Source: JBCCMQ01 sp039179985
GTDB taxonomy: Bacteria; Pseudomonadota; Alphaproteobacteria; Rhodobacterales; Rhodobacteraceae
Reading direction: 5' to 3'
Assembly (NCBI GenBank): GCA_039179985.1
Contig: JBCDED010000027.1
Span: forward strand, 1 to 42,434
Length of the DNA stretch: 42,434 nucleotides
Shown here: positions 1 through 5,136 of the stretch, one piece after another
Position numbering within the stretch: the first letter of the stretch is position 1
Layout of the letters: each line of letters starts with the position of its first letter
Notes under the pieces: generated by a model
What the model saw: only the letters and a program-made list of their open reading frames with translations
What the model was told of the DNA's origin: nothing
Databases searched by the model: none
Made by a program: the position numbers and the translations under genes

Positions 1-808
1 CCTTGCGCAGCCCGTCCTCGACCACGGATTCGTGCGGGTTATCGACTACATGGGCGACGACAGCGCCATCGTGCAAGCGGCGCGGGTGAGCTACGGCAAA
101 GGGACAAAGGCGGTGCAGAACGACGAAGGGTTGATCCGCTACCTCATGCGCCACTGGCATTCCACGCCCTTCGAAATGTGCGAGATCAAACTGCACGTCA
201 AACTGCCGGTTTTCGTGGCGCGCCAGTGGATCCGGCACCGCACCGCCAACGTCAACGAATACTCGGCGCGCTATTCGATCCTGGACCGCGAGTTTTATAT
301 CCCCGCGCCCGAACAACTCGCGGCGCAATCGACCGTGAACAACCAGGGGCGCTGCGCTGTGCTGGAAGGGGCGGAGGCGCAAAAGGTCCTTGAGATCCTG
401 AAGGCCGACAGCGCCCGTGCGTATGACCACTATGAAGAGATGCTGAGCCAGGACGACCAGCAGGGGCTGGCGCGCGAACTGGCCCGAATGAACCTGCCCG
501 CAAATATCTACACGCAGTGGTATTGGAAGGTGGATCTGCACAACCTCTTCCACTTTCTGCGCCTACGCGCCGACGCCCACGCCCAATACGAAATCCGCGT
601 CTATGCCGAGGCTATTGCCGCTATGGCCGCCGATTGGGTGCCCTTTGCCTACAAGGCGTTTGAGGACTACCGCATGGGGGGCGCAACCCTGAGTGCCACG
701 GCACTTGACTGCATCCGCAGGATGCTGGGCGGCGAGAGCGTGACGCAGGAAACCTCCGGCATGAGCAAGGGGGAATGGCGCGAGTTTGAAGCGGTGGTGC
801 GCACGTAG
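1..808 (+). CDS. thyX: Flavin-dependent thymidylate synthase ThyX, 5' end cut by window
   Basis: ThyX makes dTMP from dUMP in the cytoplasm, using FAD, NADPH and methylenetetrahydrofolate. The frame is open to the left edge: codons from position 2 read LAQPVLDHGF before the first possible start (GTG at 32), and this continues naturally into the conserved VRVIDYMGDDSAIVQAARVS block, so the true start lies outside the window and GTG 32 is not it. The ThyX signature RHR followed by NEYSARYS is present at about 232-276. The C-terminal RLRADAHAQYEIRVYAE segment, also typical, is intact. About 268 residues are visible of a family usually near 300. It faces the same way as the paralogue array that starts 132 bp downstream, but no operon link is evident. 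Confidence 0.97.
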   Translation, partial: LAQPVLDHGFVRVIDYMGDDSAIVQAARVSYGKGTKAVQNDEGLIRYLMRHWHSTPFEMCEIKLHVKLPVFVARQWIRHRTANVNEYSARYSILDREFYIPAPEQLAAQSTVNNQGRCAVLEGAEAQKVLEILKADSARAYDHYEEMLSQDDQQGLARELARMNLPANIYTQWYWKVDLHNLFHFLRLRADAHAQYEIRVYAEAIAAMAADWVPFAYKAFEDYRMGGATLSATALDCIRRMLGGESVTQETSGMSKGEWREFEAVVRT

Positions 809-878
809 TCGGTGCTTTGGCGCATTTTTTCGCGCGTTTGCAGAGAGTTCTATTCACTTTTTAAAGATCATGTGGTCA

Positions 879-913
879 CTTGGCGCCAAGACTTTCATAT
901 ACACATTGTATAT
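879..913. promoter_or_regulatory. Two palindromes upstream of the first paralogue gene
   Basis: A perfect 12-bp palindrome CTTGGCGCCAAG lies at 879-890. It is followed at 897-913 by a perfect inverted repeat with arms ATATACA and TGTATAT around a 3-base spacer. The second repeat runs into the proposed -35 box (906-911) of the gene at 941. Dyads at this position are typical of operators for dimeric regulators. The regulator is unknown and no candidate gene is adjacent. Confidence 0.4.
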
Positions 914-934
914 ACGTCGTAAAAGTGTTACACT
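906..934 (+). promoter_or_regulatory. Candidate sigma70-type promoter giving a leaderless transcript
   Basis: TTGTAT (906-911), a 17-base spacer and TACACT (929-934) resemble a housekeeping promoter. The -10 box ends six bases before the ATG at 941, so transcription would begin at or next to the start codon. This fits the absence of any Shine-Dalgarno sequence before that ATG. A small dyad, AGTGT-T-ACACT at 924-934, covers the -10 box. The boxes are read from sequence; the transcription start is inferred. Confidence 0.4.
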
Positions 935-940
935 GCGCGC

Positions 941-1237
941 ATGAGCAGAATCGCACTTTTTGGTACGACCCTATGGCTTGCCCTTGTGGGAGGAGCGCAG
1001 GCCTATACGCCCATTGCAGAGATTATCTGTGCACCATCGGACGAGATGCGCGAGCGCATCATGTTGCAGTACGGCCAAAGGCTGCAAAGCAGCGGCGTCC
1101 GCGATCCCGACAGCATGGTCGAGGTTTGGTCCTCTGATCGAGGGCGGTGGACCCTGGTGATTGCCTATGCCTCCGGTAATCGCTGCATTGTGGCGATGGG
1201 ACAAGACTGGAACGTGGAACCGGCACCGCCGGCATAA
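941..1237 (+). CDS. Small secreted two-cysteine protein, tandem paralogue 1 of 4
   Basis: 98 residues. An N-terminal signal peptide (hydrophobic from about residue 4, likely cut after AQA at 21) predicts export. The mature part begins with a C-x-P-x-[DE]-[EQM]-[MI] block at Cys30, has a central MVEVWSS motif and ends with CIVAMGQDW. The two cysteines are 52 positions apart, against 53 in the other three copies, and probably form a disulfide. I do not recognise a named family; similar small periplasmic proteins occur in Rhodobacterales as hypothetical proteins. No ribosome binding site precedes the ATG, consistent with a leaderless message. The function is unknown. Confidence 0.8.
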   Translation: MSRIALFGTTLWLALVGGAQAYTPIAEIICAPSDEMRERIMLQYGQRLQSSGVRDPDSMVEVWSSDRGRWTLVIAYASGNRCIVAMGQDWNVEPAPPA

Positions 1238-1251
1238 AAATAACAAAACCT

Positions 1252-1285
1252 GCGCCGCAGCGTAGCATCGGCCACGCTGCGGCGC
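1252..1285. terminator. Perfect 12-bp stem-loop between paralogues 1 and 2
   Basis: The arms GCGCCGCAGCGT (1252-1263) and ACGCTGCGGCGC (1274-1285) pair perfectly around a 10-base loop. An A-rich tract (1234-1248) lies on the upstream side, and there is no T-run downstream on the plus strand. As a plus-strand element it is a very stable 3' hairpin for the first paralogue message. Read on the minus strand it would be followed by a T-rich stretch, as in an intrinsic terminator, though no minus-strand gene is near. Confidence 0.55.
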
Positions 1286-1348
1286 GCATACACCGGTTTC
1301 GGCGTCCGTGGTACCCTGCTGTGCAGAGCATCAACGAAAGAGGTCGGC

Positions 1349-1636
1349 ATGACCCTTGTCCGTGTACTGGTGGCGCTCGCGTTCTCAGCCACTTGCGCCG
1401 CCGCAGATACACTCTGCGGGCCGCGCGATGAGATCACCGCAAAACTGAAAACGGCTTTTGGCGAGACCCGCACCGGGATGGGCACTTCGGGTCCGAAGAA
1501 AGTGCTGGAAATCTGGCGGTCGGAAGAAACCGGCAGCTGGTCGGCGGTGATGTCAGATACCAAAGGGCGCGCCTGCATCGTTGCCTCCGGCCGGGACTGG
1601 ACCGCGCTCGACGAAACGCTGGACGACCCGGCCTAG
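1349..1636 (+). CDS. Small secreted two-cysteine protein, tandem paralogue 2 of 4
   Basis: 95 residues. The signal peptide MTLVRVLVALAFSATCAAA is followed by Cys23 in LCGPRDE. The family landmarks FGETRTGMG, VLEIWRSEETGSW and CIVASGRDW follow. It has the same length and layout as the neighbouring copies, with two mature cysteines 53 positions apart. The ATG is preceded by GAAAGAGG (1336-1343), a good ribosome binding site, unlike copies 1 and 4. It is closest in the middle segment to copy 4, which shares FGETRxGxG. Probably periplasmic; the function is unknown. Confidence 0.85.
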   Translation: MTLVRVLVALAFSATCAAADTLCGPRDEITAKLKTAFGETRTGMGTSGPKKVLEIWRSEETGSWSAVMSDTKGRACIVASGRDWTALDETLDDPA

Positions 1637-1640
1637 GCCA

Positions 1641-1664
1641 CACCCATGGGTGACGTAACGTCAC
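1641..1664. promoter_or_regulatory. Overlapping palindromes upstream of paralogue 3
   Basis: CACCCATGGGTG (1641-1652) is a perfect 12-bp palindrome. It overlaps GTGACGT-A-ACGTCAC (1650-1664), a perfect 7-bp dyad around one base, followed by TTTT. They lie just after the stop codon of paralogue 2 and about 120 bp before the start of paralogue 3. They could be an operator pair or a small hairpin ending the upstream message. The choice is not decided by sequence alone. Confidence 0.35.
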
Positions 1665-1713
1665 TTTTGCCCTTTGGGGTATATGGTTACCCGTTTGTCA
1701 CCAATGCAACAGA

Positions 1714-1748
1714 TTTGTGAATTGCGCGGCTATCCGATCTGTCACAAA
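1714..1748. promoter_or_regulatory. Spaced inverted repeat before paralogue 3
   Basis: The arms TTTGTGA (1714-1720) and TCACAAA (1742-1748) are perfect complements separated by 21 bases, about 40-70 bp upstream of the inferred start of paralogue 3. TGTCAC also occurs as a direct repeat (near 1696 and 1740). The position suits a regulator site, but no promoter boxes with good spacing stand out. Confidence 0.25.
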
Positions 1749-1785
1749 ATATTTACATTAAGACATCAGTCACGGAGCAGCCACT

Positions 1786-2082
1786 ATTAGACTGCTGGTT
1801 CCAGTTCTGGCCGGTCTGGCCCTGGTGGCGCCACCTATCCCCTCGGCGGCGTCAACAACGATATGTTACCCGCGCGAACAGATGCTAAAGTTCATCGCAC
1901 GCACGTACCAGGGTGTGCGGCAGGCCGAAGGGCTGGAGCGTCCGGCGAGTGTGATGGAGCTTTGGTCGAGCCCGCGCACCGGCGCCTGGATCATTGTCAC
2001 CACCAATATCGATAACGACTCATGCATCGTGGCCTACGGCGATGGGCTACGGTTTCCCGGTGAGCCTGACCCGAAAGGCTAA
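1786..2082 (+). CDS. Small secreted two-cysteine protein, tandem paralogue 3 of 4 (ATT start inferred)
   Basis: The only standard start in frame is GTG at 1825, which would cut off most of an obvious signal peptide. Reading upstream to the stop at 1759 shows GGAG at 1774-1777, eight bases before an ATT codon at 1786. That start gives MRLLVPVLAGLALVAPPIPS, a textbook signal peptide. I therefore annotate a 98-residue protein with a rare ATT start. The mature part has the family landmarks ICYPREQM, VMELWSSPRTGAW and CIVAYG, with cysteines 53 positions apart; the terminal DW of the other copies is GL here. If ATT is not used, the gene may be a poorly expressed or decaying copy. Confidence 0.7.
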   Translation: MRLLVPVLAGLALVAPPIPSAASTTICYPREQMLKFIARTYQGVRQAEGLERPASVMELWSSPRTGAWIIVTTNIDNDSCIVAYGDGLRFPGEPDPKG

Positions 2083-2149
2083 CCGCTGCTGTACCCTGTC
2101 CTTTCGAAAGCGTTAGGGAGATCTGCCCCGTACTGCTAGGCTCAGAAAT

Positions 2150-2482
2150 ATGACGGGAGCAGTGCGCCAGCGCCGGACGGCATGCGCCACCGCAGGCTTT
2201 ATTCGTGCGATGGCAGGGTCGGGTTATGCCTTCGATATGCCGACCGACGCAACCCTGTGCTTCCCTCGCCCTGAAATGCTGGTTCAACTCAGGTCGGTGT
2301 TCGGTGAGACGCGGAAGGGCCGGGGTATCCAGCGTCCCGTCTCGATCATGGAAGTCTGGTCGAGCGAACGCACGGGCCACTGGATGATTGTGTCGACCGG
2401 GGTCGACGGGCTCAGCTGCATCATCGCCCACGGCGAGGACTGGAGTTTCGAGCGGGAAAACTCTGTTATTCTTGGCCCCTGA
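2150..2482 (+). CDS. Two-cysteine family protein, tandem paralogue 4 of 4, weak signal peptide
   Basis: 110 residues. The family core is intact: LCFPRPEM, FGETRKGRG, IMEVWSSERTGHW and CIIAHGEDW, with cysteines 53 positions apart. The N-terminal 35 residues are Arg/Ala/Gly-rich and lack a clear hydrophobic stretch. The other two frames show none either, so a simple frameshift does not explain it. The ATG at 2150 has no ribosome binding site; GTG at 2162, preceded by GGGAG, is an alternative start. The stop TGA overlaps the ATG of the SRAP gene as TGATG, which implies translational coupling. Either the product stays in the cytoplasm or export relies on an atypical signal. Confidence 0.75.
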   Translation: MTGAVRQRRTACATAGFIRAMAGSGYAFDMPTDATLCFPRPEMLVQLRSVFGETRKGRGIQRPVSIMEVWSSERTGHWMIVSTGVDGLSCIIAHGEDWSFERENSVILGP

Positions 2483-3093
2483 TGCCCGGCCGGTTGTTTC
2501 TGACAGCAAGCGCCGCTGACCTTGCCAGGCACTTCGGTTGCCCGCTGCCGGATGAGCCGGAACAGCGCCGCAATATCGCGCCGGGTCAGGACATTCTGGT
2601 CTTTGACGGCGCAGCGCTGCGACCCATGCGCTGGGGAATTCTGCCTGTCGGCCGAAAAAACGCCCGCGGGCGCCCTGTGATGGAAACGCTGATCAACGCC
2701 CGCTCGGAAACCGTGTTCGAGAAATCCGCTTACGACGGGGCGCGCCCGGGGCTTGTACCGGCCTCAGGCTGGTACGAATGGACAGGCGAGCGCCGACGAA
2801 AGATACCCTGGCAGATCGCGCCGACATGCGGCGGGCTGCTGACCTTCGCGGCGATCTGGGATGTCTGGGTTGCGCCTGGCGGCGCGGAACTGGCGCAGGT
2901 CGCCACGCTCACCTGCCCGCCGAACGGCGATGTCCGTGATATCCACGACCGGATGGGTGTACTCTTGGATCCTGCGGATTTCAGCACCTATCTGACGGGC
3001 TCTGCCAGGGCGGCCAAAGCGCTCTTGCGACCGCTTCAGGATGGGCGGTTGACGATTACGAAGAACCCCGATGTGAACTGGGAGGCGGCCTGA
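2482..3093 (+). CDS. SRAP-domain protein (YedK/HMCES family) lacking the catalytic Cys2
   Basis: 203 residues, the normal SRAP length. SRAP proteins protect abasic sites in single-stranded DNA by linking the N-terminal Cys2 to the sugar. Other active-site landmarks are present: the Asn of NARSET (Asn72), the Glu of GWYEW (Glu99) and the His of DIHDRM (His155). The N terminus, however, reads MPGRLF where the family has MCGRF, so Cys2 is Pro. The ATG is fixed by alignment to the family N terminus and by its TGATG overlap with the preceding gene. The protein might still bind DNA but should not form the usual thiazolidine crosslink. The remaining cysteines (20, 116, 145) are internal. Confidence 0.9.
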   Translation: MPGRLFLTASAADLARHFGCPLPDEPEQRRNIAPGQDILVFDGAALRPMRWGILPVGRKNARGRPVMETLINARSETVFEKSAYDGARPGLVPASGWYEWTGERRRKIPWQIAPTCGGLLTFAAIWDVWVAPGGAELAQVATLTCPPNGDVRDIHDRMGVLLDPADFSTYLTGSARAAKALLRPLQDGRLTITKNPDVNWEAA

Positions 3094-3159
3094 GACCGTG
3101 CGAGGCTTGCCACCCGCCGGGTGCTCGGGCATGCTGCGACGCAGAATGACGGACGACCT

Positions 3160-3795
3160 ATGACCGGAAAAGTAATTACAATCGCCCAACAAAAAGGCGG
3201 CTCGGGCAAGACCACGCTCGCAGCCAATCTTGCCATTGCCTTCATGCTCGACGGGAAATCCGTCGCCATCCTCGACACTGACCCGCAGGGCAGCCTGGGC
3301 CGCTGGTTCATGCTGCGGCGGGACGTGACGGGGGATGCGCCGGGCATGGATTTCGCCACTGCCTCTGCCTGGGGCGTGAGCTATGAGGTGGAAAAGCTGC
3401 GCAAAGCCAATGATATCGTTATCATCGACACGCCGCCCAAGATCGATGCTGATCTGCGGCCAGCCCTGCGCGAATCCGATCTTGTGCTTGTCCCCGTCGC
3501 GTCCAGCCACCTCGATCTCTGGGCCACCGAAAGCGTGCTGGAACTGGCGCAGCGCGAAGGCTGCGAGGTGCTGCTGGTCCTGAACCGCGTTGCAGCCCGG
3601 GCGCGGCTGTCGGAGCTAATCGCCGGCGAACTGGGCGATCTGCCTGCACCGCGCGCGGAGACGACGCTGGGCAACCGCGTGTTTTTTGCCGAGGCACTTG
3701 GCAACGGGTCCGGTGTATCGGAGAAAAGGTCATCGCCCGCAGCGCGCGAGATCGCGGCGCTGGCCGCCGAGGTAGAGGCCATCGCGGGGGTCTGA
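3160..3795 (+). CDS. Orphan ParA/MinD-family ATPase
   Basis: 211 residues from the ATG at 3160; an upstream GTG in frame at 3121 would add 13 residues unlike the family. The deviant Walker A motif KGGSGKTT spans residues 12-19, followed by DTDPQGS (Walker A' region, Asp39) and VIIDTPP (Walker B). ParA-type ATPases form ATP-dependent dimers that bind DNA nonspecifically and position plasmids, chromosomes or protein complexes. No parB or centromere-like repeats lie beside it, and it is shorter than chromosomal ParA, so it is probably a small orphan member with an unknown cargo. The next gene is convergent. Confidence 0.9.
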   Translation: MTGKVITIAQQKGGSGKTTLAANLAIAFMLDGKSVAILDTDPQGSLGRWFMLRRDVTGDAPGMDFATASAWGVSYEVEKLRKANDIVIIDTPPKIDADLRPALRESDLVLVPVASSHLDLWATESVLELAQREGCEVLLVLNRVAARARLSELIAGELGDLPAPRAETTLGNRVFFAEALGNGSGVSEKRSSPAAREIAALAAEVEAIAGV

Positions 3796-3816
3796 GTCCT
3801 CCGCCCGCCCAAGAAA

Positions 3817-3838
3817 AATGGCCGCCACTGCGGCCATT
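3817..3838 (-). terminator. Intrinsic terminator between parA-like gene and VPLPA gene
   Basis: AATGGCCGC (3817-3825) pairs with GCGGCCATT (3830-3838) around a CACT loop. On the minus strand the hairpin is followed directly by TTTTTCTT (complement of 3810-3817), a normal terminator tail. It ends the minus-strand gene at 3863 and lies at the end of the convergent ParA gene. Confidence 0.75.
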
Positions 3839-3862
3839 CTCAGGATAGAGCGCGGTACAGTC

Positions 3863-4456
3863 TCAGGCCTTGCGGCGCGCGGCGACCGTCAGACCACCGA
3901 CACCGGCCAGCAGCAACAGCACCGATGCCGGCAGCGGCACGGCCGAGATGCGGATGTCGTACAGCGCTTCTTGCTTCGTGGTCCCGGAGATACGCAGGCT
4001 GTATTCGCCGGCCCCGAAATGGGTGAAGATGTTGGCATCCCCGTCGGTGATGTCGGTCTTGAACAGCTTGCTGGCGAGCACGGTATCATCGGCGGCCAGC
4101 AGCTCAAAAAGAACGTCCTTGCCGTCGTCGCCGGTCAGACCGGACAAGTCGACCGGGCCGTTCACGGTCTCGATACCGCCGAAAATGAAGTCGATGAAGA
4201 CGCCGCCCGAGGTGACGAAGTCGTAGACATAGAGATCGACGGCGCTGGTCACGCGGCCGTAGATCTCGACGACATTGCCGTCGATGCTGCCAACATCGAA
4301 GCCGTCGGCGCCACCCGGGGCGAAGACATCGCCGATTTTCGAGGATCCGACCACCGCCGGGCGTTTGCCCTCGGTAACCTTGAGCGTCGCGGCTTCGGCG
4401 ATGCCGACGCCTGCAAAAAGTGTCACGGCAAGTGCCGCAGCGATTTTTCTGAACAT
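3863..4456 (-). CDS. Secreted protein with VPLPA-CTERM sorting signal
   Basis: 197 residues from the ATG at 4456, chosen because it begins a clean signal peptide (MFRKIAAALAVTLFAGVGIAEA) and follows a G-rich ribosome binding site. The longer frame upstream has no such features. The C terminus (residues 173-197) has the motif VPLPA, a hydrophobic helix and the basic end AARRKA. That is the tripartite form recognised by exosortase-type systems in Rhodobacterales. The middle is acidic and Gly/Asp-rich, beta-strand-like, without a recognised domain. The product is expected to cross the inner membrane and be processed toward the surface. No exosortase gene is in the window. Confidence 0.85.
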   Translation of the reverse strand: MFRKIAAALAVTLFAGVGIAEAATLKVTEGKRPAVVGSSKIGDVFAPGGADGFDVGSIDGNVVEIYGRVTSAVDLYVYDFVTSGGVFIDFIFGGIETVNGPVDLSGLTGDDGKDVLFELLAADDTVLASKLFKTDITDGDANIFTHFGAGEYSLRISGTTKQEALYDIRISAVPLPASVLLLLAGVGGLTVAARRKA

Positions 4457-4762
4457 GTTACCCCCATCAAGAGCACTGGTAAAAAGATCAATGTGACCGG
4501 GAAGGAGGTAGCTGCCGCTAGAATCGTTGGCAAAGAAACCGCCGACGAAGGGCGTTTTTAAGGAACCAGGGTGAACAACCGCGCTCCGAGCCGCGCACTG
4601 TCCGCCGCCTGCGATCTGTCCGAAGCCGGCGCGACTCAGCCGGGACACCCGCGATGTGCACCGTCTTATCCACAGAAAATCCTTGCCCGGAGCAGACTGA
4701 ATCATCCCAAGACGGACGCAAATGTGCTATCGTTGGCTCATTACTTTGAGAGATTTAAGCAC
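4457..4762. other. 306-bp intergenic region with one consensus DnaA box
   Basis: This divergent gap holds the promoter side of the minus-strand VPLPA gene. It contains an exact DnaA 9-mer TTATCCACA at 4666-4674. A strong ribosome-binding-like AAGGAGG near 4502 is not followed by a plausible plus-strand gene. I see no tRNA or other RNA gene here. Confidence 0.4.
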
Positions 4763-5083
4763 ATGACATTCGTCGACATTACCGGTGTTGCGGCGGGTCT
4801 ATTTGTGATCCTCGCCTTCCACGCCAAAAATCCCCGCTGGCTGCGCCGTTATGCCATCGCATCGAATGCGCTCTTCGTGTTTTATGCGTGGCAGATGGCG
4901 CTCTGGCCCGTCATTCTGCTGCACGCGATCCTGCTGCCGCTCAACACCTCCCGCCTGATAGAAGCCGGCCACCCCAACTGCGAACGCGACCCGCGCGCGA
5001 TGCCAGAGCACCAGCGTGACCGCCTGTCCATGGAGATGCGGCTTGCCATGGGGTGCTACAGGTACCGGGGCACAATGGGGTAG
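4763..5083 (+). CDS. Small inner-membrane protein of unknown function
   Basis: 106 residues from the ATG at 4763. An upstream extension to 4571 is open but reads as low-quality Arg/Ala sequence. Three hydrophobic segments are visible: about 4-18, 32-46 and 47-60. The segments are separated by HAKNPRWLRRYAIASN, and the third carries LLHAILLPLN. This pattern resembles the membrane part of Popeye/YgjV-like bacterial proteins, but I cannot assign a family firmly. The C-terminal 40 residues are polar and rich in Arg and Met. The gene stands alone between divergent and convergent neighbours. Confidence 0.7.
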   Translation: MTFVDITGVAAGLFVILAFHAKNPRWLRRYAIASNALFVFYAWQMALWPVILLHAILLPLNTSRLIEAGHPNCERDPRAMPEHQRDRLSMEMRLAMGCYRYRGTMG

Positions 5084-5136
5084 GCCGGGCCACTACCCGG
5101 ATGCTCAATTAGGGCTTTCCCGTTGCGTCTGCGCAC

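Noticed and set aside
2114..2150. Leaderless promoter for paralogue 4
   Set aside because: A TAGGCT at 2137-2142 is at a suitable distance from the ATG, but no -35 box is found and only three of six bases match.
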